A stretch of 64,000 nucleotides of DNA from Kordia jejudonensis (GTDB lineage Bacteria; Bacteroidota; Bacteroidia; Flavobacteriales; Flavobacteriaceae): positions 94,618 to 158,617 of the forward strand of contig NZ_LBMG01000007.1 of the NCBI RefSeq assembly GCF_001005315.1, written 5' to 3'. This document shows positions 47,332 to 54,291 of this stretch, piece by piece. A program made the translations under genes and the position numbers. Position 1 is the stretch's first letter; each line of letters opens with the position of its first letter. The notes beneath the pieces are model-generated. The model saw only the letters and a list, made by a program, of their open reading frames with translations, did not search any database and was not told the DNA's origin.

Positions 47332-47985
47332 CTATCTTTCTCCTTGCCATTCTGCATAAAATTGCTCTAAAAACTGTTCCATAAACGCATGCCTTTGTTC
47401 TGCAATTTTTCGTCCAGTTTTCGTATTCATTTTATCTTTTAACAACAGTAATTTTTCATAGAAATGATTGATTGTCGGCGCAGTAGTTTTTTTATATTCG
47501 GCTTTAGTCATGTTAAGATTTACAGGAACTGCTGGATCGTATAATTTTCGATTTTTAAAACCTCCATAATTGAAACAACGTGCAATTCCGATAGCGCCAA
47601 TGGCATCCAAACGATCTGCATCTTGAATCACATTTAACTCTGGAGAAGTAAACTTTTGATCAAAATTTCCACCTTTAAACGAAATATTAGAAATGATATT
47701 TTCTACATGAATAATCACGGCTTCTTCAACCTGTATACTTTCTAAAAACGCACGCGCTACTTTTGGGCCAACAGTTTCATCTCCATTGTGAAATTTAGCA
47801 TCAGCAATGTCGTGTAACAACGCACCCAAACTCACAATAAATGTATCTACAGTTTCGTCTTTTGCTATTAATAGAGCATTTTTATATACACGTTCAATGT
47901 GAAACCAATCGTGTCCGCCTTCAGCATTTTTGAGGGTTTCTTGTACAAAAGAAATCGTTTTTTCAATAAGTTGATTTTCCTGCAT
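47332..47985 (-). CDS. HD-domain phosphohydrolase
   Basis: This 217-aa HD-superfamily metal-dependent hydrolase has H25 in GHDWFHIERV, the dyad H58-D59 in GALLHDIADAKFHNGD, and a later Asp in QDADRLDAIGAIG. This is the YpgQ/YedJ-like pattern of nucleotide phosphohydrolases. The substrate is not deducible from the sequence. It starts four bases after the stop of the acyltransferase gene on the same strand, so the two form an operon. It has no signal peptide. Confidence 0.88.
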   Translation of the reverse strand: MQENQLIEKTISFVQETLKNAEGGHDWFHIERVYKNALLIAKDETVDTFIVSLGALLHDIADAKFHNGDETVGPKVARAFLESIQVEEAVIIHVENIISNISFKGGNFDQKFTSPELNVIQDADRLDAIGAIGIARCFNYGGFKNRKLYDPAVPVNLNMTKAEYKKTTAPTINHFYEKLLLLKDKMNTKTGRKIAEQRHAFMEQFLEQFYAEWQGER

Positions 47986-47989
47986 ATTT

Positions 47990-48733
47990 TTAGTCTACAA
48001 CGATATGATCTGTAATTGTTTTTTCGATACGTTCGAGCAATTCGGCGCGTTTATTTCGTGGATAATCACTCAGTTGAATTGGTGTATGCACATCAAGTGT
48101 AATTTTTGAACCCAATCCGTATGGAAACTTCCCGTATTTGGTTGTTTTCCAAGAATTATTAATCGTTACGGGCACAATTAATGCATTCGGAATATATTTA
48201 AACAATACTTCTAATCCTTTAGTTTTAAAAGGTTTTGGATGTCCATCTCTACTGCGTGTTCCTTCTGGAAAAATAACGGCAGATTGGTTGTTTTCATGAA
48301 TTCGTTTGGCAAATTTGATAATTTCTGTAATCGCTTGTTTCGGATCATGTCTATCAATCAAAGCAGCACCTCCATGACGTAAATTGAACGAAATACTTGG
48401 AATTCCCTTTCCGAGTTCTTTCTTGCTAATAAACTTTGGATAATGTTTTTTAAAAGTCCAAATCAACGGAGAAATATCATTCATACTTTGATGATTGGAT
48501 ACGATAATTAAAGGTTGATCTGTGGATATTTGATGTGGATTTCTAAGAATATGGCGTGTTCCTAAAAGATTGTGACAGCGCATGAGCCAAAACTGGAGCA
48601 TATTTACGCTTCTATTGTGCCACTTTTGTCCGCCTAATTTTAAAAAAATCCATTGAATGGCATGAAAAATAACTAACAACAAGCCAAAAAACAGCATGTA
48701 AATGGAAGATAGTATATACGATAAGAATTTCAC
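47990..48733 (-). CDS. plsC: 1-acyl-glycerol-3-phosphate acyltransferase
   Basis: This 247-aa membrane-associated acyltransferase of phospholipid synthesis converts lysophosphatidate to phosphatidate. Motif I is N80-H81-QSMN-D86 (NHx4D), the catalytic dyad. Motif III is FPEGTRSR (155-162), which binds glycerol phosphate, and motif IV lies in VPVTINNSWK. An N-terminal hydrophobic helix (LSYILSSIYMLFFGLLLVIFHAIQ) anchors it to the membrane. The length is typical. It precedes the HD hydrolase by four bases. Confidence 0.9.
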   Translation of the reverse strand: MKFLSYILSSIYMLFFGLLLVIFHAIQWIFLKLGGQKWHNRSVNMLQFWLMRCHNLLGTRHILRNPHQISTDQPLIIVSNHQSMNDISPLIWTFKKHYPKFISKKELGKGIPSISFNLRHGGAALIDRHDPKQAITEIIKFAKRIHENNQSAVIFPEGTRSRDGHPKPFKTKGLEVLFKYIPNALIVPVTINNSWKTTKYGKFPYGLGSKITLDVHTPIQLSDYPRNKRAELLERIEKTITDHIVVD

Positions 48734-48767
48734 TACTTGGTATTTTATAATGTGGTAAAATTATAAA

Positions 48768-48795
48768 ACAAAACCACGTAAAAACGTGGTTTTAT
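48768..48795 (-). terminator. Terminator of the bacilliredoxin gene
   Basis: The stem AAAACCACGT / ACGTGGTTTT with flanking T/A runs on both sides lies between brx (reverse, upstream) and plsC. Confidence 0.7.
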
Positions 48796-48820
48796 AGTAT
48801 TTTTTTTTGATACGAATGTA

Positions 48821-49231
48821 TTAACAATTTTCGTTGTAAGCATCTTTTAAGTTCTCAGCAATCATTTCTGCTGGTCTTCCTTCAATGTGATGACGCTCTA
48901 ACATGTGTACTAATTGTCCATCTTTAAACAATGCCATACTTGGAGAAGAAGGAGGAAAAGGAATCATATAACTTCTCGCCTTATCTGTTGCTTCTCTATC
49001 AACTCCTGCAAAAACAGTTACTAAGTTGTCTGGTTTTTTATCATTATCTAAAGACATTCTTGCGCCAGGTCTTGCATTGGCAGCTGCACAACCACAAACA
49101 GAATTTACAACCACTAACGTTGTCCCTTCTTTTGCTATTGCAGTATCAACCGCTTCAACCGTATGTAATTCTTCAAAACCAACTGCTGTTAAATCTTCGC
49201 GCATTGGTTTAACCAATTCTGGTGGATACAT
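48821..49231 (-). CDS. BrxA/BrxB-type bacilliredoxin
   Basis: This 136-aa thioredoxin-fold protein has the redox motif C46-G-C48 (NSVCGCAAANARPG) instead of CxxC, diagnostic of the bacilliredoxin (YphP/YqiW) family. It removes bacillithiol from protein thiols in Firmicutes. Bacteroidota members are known, and their thiol partner here is not shown by the sequence. The N terminus MYPPELVKPMREDLTAVGF and FAGVDREATDKARSYMIPFPPSSPSMALFKDG are conserved. A TATCTTTG promoter box lies about 32 bases upstream. Confidence 0.93.
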   Translation of the reverse strand: MYPPELVKPMREDLTAVGFEELHTVEAVDTAIAKEGTTLVVVNSVCGCAAANARPGARMSLDNDKKPDNLVTVFAGVDREATDKARSYMIPFPPSSPSMALFKDGQLVHMLERHHIEGRPAEMIAENLKDAYNENC

Positions 49232-49262
49232 AATCTTTTAAATTAATTTATTAATAATTGTG

Positions 49263-49293
49263 CAAAGATACGGATTAAATTAGTGAAACTCAA
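49263..49293 (-). promoter_or_regulatory. Promoter of the bacilliredoxin gene
   Basis: On the reverse strand TTG is followed after 20 bases by TATCTTTG (49263-49270), close to the phylum consensus. The leader would be about 25 bases. Confidence 0.55.
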
Positions 49294-49353
49294 TTTTGAT
49301 AACGCTTTATAGAAAACGTATCATAGCAACCTAAAATAACCTTCAAAAAGCAA

Positions 49354-49438
49354 AAAACCTTGTCACTATTTTTTCAAATACTACCTCATAAAAGTATGAT
49401 ACTTTCTTTGTAGTTTGATAAAATAAGAACAAGGTTTT
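49354..49438 (-). ncRNA. Nested-hairpin 3' element of the RiPP transcript
   Basis: Three nested stems are visible: outer AAAACCTTGT/ACAAGGTTTT (49354-49363 with 49429-49438), middle CAAA(TA)CTAC/GTAGTTTG (49375-49384 with 49410-49417), and inner AAAGTAT/ATACTTT (49391-49397 with 49399-49405). Read on the reverse strand, the outer stem ends in a T-rich tract. It may be a terminator-like structured 3' UTR of the peptide gene that ends at 49465, or an independent small RNA. Confidence 0.45.
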
Positions 49439-49464
49439 CTATGTGTGATAAGCTCTAAAAGCTA

Positions 49465-49611
49465 TTATGCACAACATACTTTTACTGAATCACAGTACGT
49501 ACCTGAAACATCACGTGCTTGTCTGCGAATACCACCGGCACTTTTTTCTGCTTGTAAATACGTAATGGTTTTTTTGTTGAGTTTTAATGAGGTAAGACTT
49601 CTTTTTTTCAT
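49465..49611 (-). CDS. Lanthipeptide-like RiPP precursor 1
   Basis: This 48-aa peptide begins at ATG 49611: leader MKKRSLTSLKLNKKTITYLQ, then a GG (26-27) and a short core IRRQARDVSGTYCDSVKVCCA with three cysteines (40, 46, 47) and nearby Thr/Ser. The LxLNKKxIxxL...GG leader is shared with the larger peptide at 54948, and it is the leader type of Bacteroidota class I lanthipeptide/GG-precursor families. No LanB, LanC, transporter or protease gene lies nearby, so modification enzymes would have to act in trans. The gene is too short for automated calls. It is followed by a nested hairpin. Confidence 0.7.
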   Translation of the reverse strand: MKKRSLTSLKLNKKTITYLQAEKSAGGIRRQARDVSGTYCDSVKVCCA

Positions 49612-49694
49612 GGTATAAATTTTAAAATTAGCACAGAAAATTACGGAAAATAAATCTATAAAAGACGAAAAGGAATGTTAAATAATGTTTTAAA

Positions 49695-50204
49695 CTACAG
49701 CTTTTCCAGATCAAAATTAAACTCAGGTTGATGCTTTTCGCTATTGTAATTATCTTTTTCGACAATCATTTTGATGATTTCGTCAATAATTTGAATCAGC
49801 GCGCCTGTACTTTGGGTTCTTCCAAGTGTTTTACTTCGTAATGGAATTCGTCGTAGTTCTTCAAGTTTTTGCATTTCATATGAAGTGAGTTCTTCATCTG
49901 ATATTTCAGAACCTTTGGAACGTAATAGTTCTTTTGTTTTTTTGAGAACTTCTATAAAAAGATCTTCATGTTGTGTGGTTTCTAAGTATTCATAAATTGC
50001 CAAATCAATTGCCCCAGGCATCAGTCCAACTCTAATCAAGTCTAGTTGATCATCGGATAATTCTAATAACCATTCAGGGTAGTGTTCTCTATGTTTTTCC
50101 ACAACTTGTCGGATATATTCTGCGACTAATTCCATGAACCAATCGTTGATCCAAAAACCTTTGTCCATGTCGTCTTCCATGTAATGTATAAAACTTGTTG
50201 CCAT
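49695..50204 (-). CDS. Putative immunity-type protein (MATS family), intact copy
   Basis: This 169-aa helical protein begins MATSFIHYMEDDMDKGFWINDWFMELVAEYIRQVVEKH and ends in an acidic/polar tail. I recognise no family. Its first 36 residues are mirrored by a decayed copy at 50648-50758 in the neighbouring cassette. It is the last gene of a same-strand run behind the 744-aa toxin-like protein. An immunity-protein role is inferred from position and duplication, not from sequence. It contains no signal peptide. Confidence 0.65.
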   Translation of the reverse strand: MATSFIHYMEDDMDKGFWINDWFMELVAEYIRQVVEKHREHYPEWLLELSDDQLDLIRVGLMPGAIDLAIYEYLETTQHEDLFIEVLKKTKELLRSKGSEISDEELTSYEMQKLEELRRIPLRSKTLGRTQSTGALIQIIDEIIKMIVEKDNYNSEKHQPEFNFDLEKL

Positions 50205-50211
50205 GAATTAT

Positions 50212-50481
50212 TTAAGTTTTATTTTCTTCTAAAAAATCAATTCCTTTTTGGGTGATTGAGTATCCAAATTCACTATTAAATTCAATAAGCTCATTTTCTT
50301 TAGATTTATTTAATAGATTCAAAAAATCTTTACCTAAGACATAATTTATTTTTTCATTATCACCTAAGAGTAATTTTGAATTATATAAAATTTCTAATCT
50401 TTTATAATCCATTTTAGATTTAGCGTCAAAACTAATTTTCAAAAATTTTAATATTCTATCAACTCCTTCAATCTTTTTCAT
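50212..50481 (-). CDS. Winged-helix-like small protein, copy 2
   Basis: This 89-aa protein starts at ATG 50481 (MKKIEGVDRILKFLKISFDAKSKMDYKRLEILYNSKLLLG). A longer frame to 50559 is read from a different gene fragment and is not favoured. It ends with FGYSITQKGIDFLEENKT, the beta-wing signature of winged-helix domains. The copy at 50766 shares YSITQKGIDFLEENK at the same place, with a diverged N terminus. It starts two bases after the stop of an orphan toxin-tail fragment, and its stop is seven bases before the MATS gene. A regulatory or immunity role is possible. Confidence 0.6.
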   Translation of the reverse strand: MKKIEGVDRILKFLKISFDAKSKMDYKRLEILYNSKLLLGDNEKINYVLGKDFLNLLNKSKENELIEFNSEFGYSITQKGIDFLEENKT

Positions 50482-50483
50482 AT

Positions 50484-50645
50484 CTACTGGTTTAAAATTT
50501 TTATTTCTTCTAAAGTGAAAAAATCTATTTCTTCTTTTGATATTATAGTATTTCTCCATTCTAAATTTAAAATAGGTTCACCCGCATTATCTTGATCAAA
50601 AATTCGATCACTATATTTCCCAATTATTGTTAGAGTTAGTATTAC
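50484..50645 (-). pseudogene. Orphan toxin C-terminal tip fragment
   Basis: On the reverse strand the frame reads VILTLTIIGKYSDRIFDQDNAGEPILNLEWRNT ... IDFFTLEEIKILNQ and stops at 50486-50484. It aligns with residues 605-635 of the 744-aa protein (IVGKYSRRTFDPDNAGGPILDLNWKNT), but the rest of that domain is gone. It is therefore a truncated, displaced duplicate of the toxin tip. It lacks a start codon of its own and directly precedes the winged-helix gene. Confidence 0.75.
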
Positions 50646-50647
50646 GA

Positions 50648-50758
50648 TTATTTAATGACTTGTTGAATGTATTCAGCAACTAACTTGATGAGCCAATCGT
50701 TTATCCAAAAGCCTTAATTCATCTTTATCTCTACATAATTTATTAAACTTGTTGCCAT
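50648..50758 (-). pseudogene. Decayed copy of the MATS gene
   Basis: From ATG 50758 the frame reads MATSLINYVEIKMN, a TAA at codon 15, then GFWINDWLIKLVAEYIQQVIK and a stop. It matches the first 36 residues of the intact gene at 49695-50204. The codon for Lys15 there has become TAA. The remainder of the gene is missing and is replaced by the toxin-tip fragment. Confidence 0.8.
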
Positions 50759-50765
50759 GAATTAT

Positions 50766-51005
50766 TTAATTTTTATTTTCTTCTAAAAAATCAATTCCTT
50801 TTTGGGTAATTGAGTATTGTTTTAAATTCTTAAAAATATAGCCGTCATCAAATAATTCTTCTAATTTATTAGCTAATTTTTTACCTATAAATTCTCGTTC
50901 TCCTTTTCTTCCAAGCAAATGGTCAATATTGTTAATAGTAAGTCCTTGACTTCCTAATGTATTATTATAATTTAATATACTAAGTATTACTATTTTTATT
51001 TTCAT
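50766..51005 (-). CDS. Winged-helix-like small protein, copy 1
   Basis: This 79-aa protein starts with MKIKIVILSILNYNNTLGSQGLTINNIDHLLG and ends with LFDDGYIFKNLKQYSITQKGIDFLEENKN. The final 16 residues are nearly identical to the copy at 50212. It starts 11 bases after the toxin-like gene stop, and its stop is seven bases before the decayed MATS copy, the same order and spacing as in the second cassette. The pattern is compatible with a small winged-helix protein. Immunity or regulation of the toxin-like gene is inferred from position only. Confidence 0.65.
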   Translation of the reverse strand: MKIKIVILSILNYNNTLGSQGLTINNIDHLLGRKGEREFIGKKLANKLEELFDDGYIFKNLKQYSITQKGIDFLEENKN

Positions 51006-51016
51006 GATTTTTGTTT

Positions 51017-53251
51017 TTAAGGAATATGAAAATCTATATCGTTAATATCAGGATGATATAAATTATCTATTCCGTTTTGATTGAATTCAGAAAGTTTAAA
51101 ATCTTCTAATGTGGCTGTATGTGTATTATTCCAAACTTCCTCAGGGATGTCCACATTTTTAGTTTTTTCATATCCTAAATTTTTATACCGATCGTATTCT
51201 CTAATTTCGTGTGTATAGAAACGTTTGTCCCAATCGGTAATTTCGATGTCTCCGCGTTCTACACTTTCTAACCGATTAATCATTTTGGTATTAGCTGCTG
51301 TTTTATCAAATCTACTCAAATGTTTTTTCACAATAACTATTCCTTCTTTTGTTATTACTGTATTTTTCCAATTTAAATCCAATATTGGTCCACCAGCATT
51401 ATCTGGGTCGAAAGTTCTTCGACTATATTTTCCAACAATCTGGCTAGATTTATTGATTGGATCTTTTACTTCATCGAGATCATCAATGTCATCTATAAAA
51501 TCATCATTTTCGATATCTTCCGGTATGTCATCAAGTAATTCATCATTATCAAAATCATCTAATAAATTATCGCTTTCATCTGTTTTATCAAGAATATCAT
51601 CAATTACAATATCCTCTTCTATATCATCTAAAATTTTTTGTTTTTCAGATGAAGGTAGTTCATCTAATGATCTCATTTTTTTTGGACTATAGCGTCTAAA
51701 ATACCTAAAACTACGTCTCGTAAATCTAACAAAATTTTGAATGCTAACCGCAGTTCCGTATAATCCAATCAAGATAGAAATCAGATTAATTACATCAATT
51801 GCCATAAAGTAAAATAATGCTTCGGGCGATTTAGCGTTTTTATAATCTTTACCAAGTGCTTCAAGTATGGTTTCAATAATCTTTTCTTCATCAATCAGCT
51901 TTTTAATACTATCAAAAAACTCTGAAGCAAACGATTTACTATGTAAAATTTTACTTAGAAATCCTATCATTTCTGGCAAACCAGCAGCCAAATCAATGAG
52001 TCCATTAATAATTCCACAGAAAAAAGCGTTGTGAATGGTATTTCCTTTAAATAATGGATTAAACCCTTGTGCATGCGGATTCCATCGTGCTTCTGAAATT
52101 CGATACTTTTTTATAGAATCTGCCGTAAATTCTGCTGCTTTTACAGCAAAAAATGCTGTCGGACTACTTTCAAAAACTTCTTTTGACACAGGGTTTTTGG
52201 TAAACTCTTCTTGTAAAGCATATGCTATCATGGCAGAAGCCATTGCTTTATCTAATTTTTCTTCTAAATAATCATTTCCTATTACTCTTTGATCTATTTC
52301 ATCTTCTATTTGAGTTATGATCAGAGTTTGAATATTTTCTTTTGTAACGCCTTTTTCAATAAAATCCTTAGCGACAGAAACACCAATTTGAATTTCCGCA
52401 GTTGGTTCGTATTTAATATAATCTTTACTAACGAGCCAAATGTAAATTTCGTTTTTTTCAGGAAATATAGGCTGTGTATCTTTTGATGTCAAAACACCTG
52501 TTTTGTACAAAATATCTTTTCTGCTTTTTTCAATAAAAACAGTTATTTTGTATTTTTCAGCAATGACAAGTTTTTCCAAATAAGAAATAAACTTTGTATT
52601 AAACGCTTGTGTGTAAGCAATAAAATCTAATACATTATTTTGTGACAAACCTAATAAATCAAATACATACAACATGTGATTTTTATGAACACTTCCGTTT
52701 TGAAAATATTTTTTAAATTCCGAAACAGACTTAGTAATTGAAGTATTTCCAATAGTATGAATATTGAAATTGGAAGTTTTAGTATGTTGTAAATATGTAT
52801 TTAAAAACTTTTTAAAATTACTCCCTAACTTTAACGAAATATCTACAGATCCATTGCGATTTAGTTCTACAAAAGAACACACTTCGTTTTTTGAGAGCTG
52901 AACACTATCTTTTTTTCTTGTAGCTAATGCATCAATTGGATAAGTATATATCAATGAACTAATTAATTGACTTTCAGAAAGCTTCAGAATATTTTTGTTA
53001 GCTTTCGGAATAGTTTCAAATAATTTTGCACCATCAAAAACCATTGTATTAGTACCAGTAATTCCATGAACAAATGGCAAAAAAGTATCTGCATATTTCA
53101 CACTCGTGTATACATTCCAATCTTTATTAAAAACAGGATGTGCTCTTGAATTATAAAGAATTTCTTCAAAATAATTTTGACTTATCAATTCCATGTGATA
53201 TAAATATAAAATAGTAACGAAGGCATACTGTTGAGGAGTTAGTATGCGCAT
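51017..53251 (-). CDS. Putative polymorphic-toxin-like protein, 744 aa
   Basis: This is a large protein with no recognisable family over most of its length and no signal peptide. Residues 1-400 are mixed alpha/beta (MRILTPQQYAFVTILYLYHMEL). Two hydrophobic stretches (about 408-434 and 478-505) could insert in a membrane. An extremely acidic run of about 54 residues (541-594, DDIEEDIVIDDILDKTDESD type) separates the body from a C-terminal domain of about 140 residues (602-744). The latter has a compact motif set: KYSRRTFDPDNAGGPILDLNW, RFYTHEIREYDRYKNLGY (H681) and VWNNTHTATLEDFKL (H711). A displaced duplicate of this tip beside small paralogous genes is typical of polymorphic toxins. Toxicity is inference. 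Confidence 0.65.
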   Translation of the reverse strand: MRILTPQQYAFVTILYLYHMELISQNYFEEILYNSRAHPVFNKDWNVYTSVKYADTFLPFVHGITGTNTMVFDGAKLFETIPKANKNILKLSESQLISSLIYTYPIDALATRKKDSVQLSKNEVCSFVELNRNGSVDISLKLGSNFKKFLNTYLQHTKTSNFNIHTIGNTSITKSVSEFKKYFQNGSVHKNHMLYVFDLLGLSQNNVLDFIAYTQAFNTKFISYLEKLVIAEKYKITVFIEKSRKDILYKTGVLTSKDTQPIFPEKNEIYIWLVSKDYIKYEPTAEIQIGVSVAKDFIEKGVTKENIQTLIITQIEDEIDQRVIGNDYLEEKLDKAMASAMIAYALQEEFTKNPVSKEVFESSPTAFFAVKAAEFTADSIKKYRISEARWNPHAQGFNPLFKGNTIHNAFFCGIINGLIDLAAGLPEMIGFLSKILHSKSFASEFFDSIKKLIDEEKIIETILEALGKDYKNAKSPEALFYFMAIDVINLISILIGLYGTAVSIQNFVRFTRRSFRYFRRYSPKKMRSLDELPSSEKQKILDDIEEDIVIDDILDKTDESDNLLDDFDNDELLDDIPEDIENDDFIDDIDDLDEVKDPINKSSQIVGKYSRRTFDPDNAGGPILDLNWKNTVITKEGIVIVKKHLSRFDKTAANTKMINRLESVERGDIEITDWDKRFYTHEIREYDRYKNLGYEKTKNVDIPEEVWNNTHTATLEDFKLSEFNQNGIDNLYHPDINDIDFHIP

Positions 53252-53369
53252 TTTGAAGTGACAATAAGAGGAAGGAAATTATTCTAATTAATGATAAATG
53301 TAGGAATAATCTTTTTATAAATCAAAGAGGAATCGTTAAAAAAATCATAATGGAGGCTTCTTTGGAAAT

Positions 53370-53403
53370 TTTGATATTTTTTTCTTTGGAAAATGTATCT
53401 TTG
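53370..53403 (+). promoter_or_regulatory. Promoter of the TerB-DnaJ gene
   Basis: TTTG at 53370-53373 and TATCTTTG at 53396-53403 are separated by 22 bases, slightly wide. The ATG follows at 53430. Confidence 0.4.
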
Positions 53404-53429
53404 ATAAAAAACAAACAGAAACTAAATAT

Positions 53430-54233
53430 ATGAGTGGATTTGCAAGCTGGATTGGAGGCGCGTTAGGTTGGACACTTGGTGGTCCCATTGGTGCCGCTAT
53501 TGGATTTGCTATAGGAACAGCCTTAGACAAAGCAACTTCAAAAGGATTATTACTAGAACCGCCAAAAGAAAAACGTGGAAGTCGTAGACAACAAGATCCT
53601 ATTTACGAAAAACGCAGACGCAGAAAACCAGCTCAAAAGCGTGAACAAACCAAATCAGGTGACTTTGAAATAAGCCTGTTAGTCCTTTCCGCAATTGTAA
53701 TGAAAGTAGATGGCGAAGTTTCAGAAGCCGAATTGGACTATGTACGAAGCTATTTTGTGAAAATGTACGGTAAAGAACGTGCCAATCATGCGTTTCAGTT
53801 GTTCAATGGCGTACTGAAAAAGAAAGACATTTCTACACGTCAAATATGCCAGCAGATACAAACACACATGGACCACTCGTCGCGTTTGCAACTATTACAC
53901 TATTTATTTGGTGTTACCAAAGCTGACGGTCATGTAAGTGAAGAAGAAGTAGCACTCATTGAAAAAATTGCAGGATATCTCTACATCAACAATCGCGATT
54001 TTGAATCGATCAAAGCAATGTTTTACAATGCAACCGATAGCGCTTATAAAATCTTAGAAATTGACAAATCGGTTTCCGATAGTGAAGTGAAAAAAGCCTA
54101 TCGTAAAATGGTGAAAAAATACCATCCCGATAAAGTACAGCACTTGGGCGAAGAACATATAAAAGGTGCCAAAGAAAAGTTTCAACAAGTACAAAAAGCA
54201 TATGAACAATTGCAAAAAGAACGCGGCTTTTAA
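53430..54233 (+). CDS. TerB-domain plus J-domain co-chaperone
   Basis: This 267-aa DjlA-like protein has a Gly-rich hydrophobic N terminus (WIGGALGWTLGGPIGAAIGFAIGTALDKA) that may touch the membrane. A basic linker (RGSRRQQ, RRRRKPAQKR) and a TerB domain (about 80-195) follow, the latter with metal-type acidic loops KVDGEVSEAE and KADGHVSEEE. A C-terminal J domain (about 205-265) has the HPD triplet at 232-234 (YHPDK). J-domain proteins stimulate Hsp70 (DnaK). The TerB-DnaJ combination is typical of DjlA. It has its own TATCTTTG promoter. Confidence 0.92.
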   Translation: MSGFASWIGGALGWTLGGPIGAAIGFAIGTALDKATSKGLLLEPPKEKRGSRRQQDPIYEKRRRRKPAQKREQTKSGDFEISLLVLSAIVMKVDGEVSEAELDYVRSYFVKMYGKERANHAFQLFNGVLKKKDISTRQICQQIQTHMDHSSRLQLLHYLFGVTKADGHVSEEEVALIEKIAGYLYINNRDFESIKAMFYNATDSAYKILEIDKSVSDSEVKKAYRKMVKKYHPDKVQHLGEEHIKGAKEKFQQVQKAYEQLQKERGF

Positions 54234-54250
54234 AATATAAAAATATAGTG

Positions 54251-54258
54251 TAAGTTTG
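54251..54258 (+). promoter_or_regulatory. Promoter box for the HupE-like gene
   Basis: TAAGTTTG matches TAnnTTTG and lies 33 bases before the ATG at 54292. The -33 region is only T-rich. Confidence 0.4.
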
Positions 54259-54291
54259 ATGCACAAACCCCAAACCTAAAAACATAATCTT

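Noticed and set aside
48931..49212. 93-aa Leu-rich forward frame
   Set aside because: It is antisense to the bacilliredoxin gene, which has an intact CGC motif; rejected as a shadow.
50560..50765. A longer winged-helix frame starting at 50559
   Set aside because: The extra 26 residues come from the displaced toxin-tip region in another frame; the ATG at 50481 fits better.
51225..51692. Ser-rich 155-aa forward frame opposite the toxin-like gene
   Set aside because: It is the complement of the acidic linker (Asp/Glu codons read as Ser/Ile), not a real serine-rich protein.
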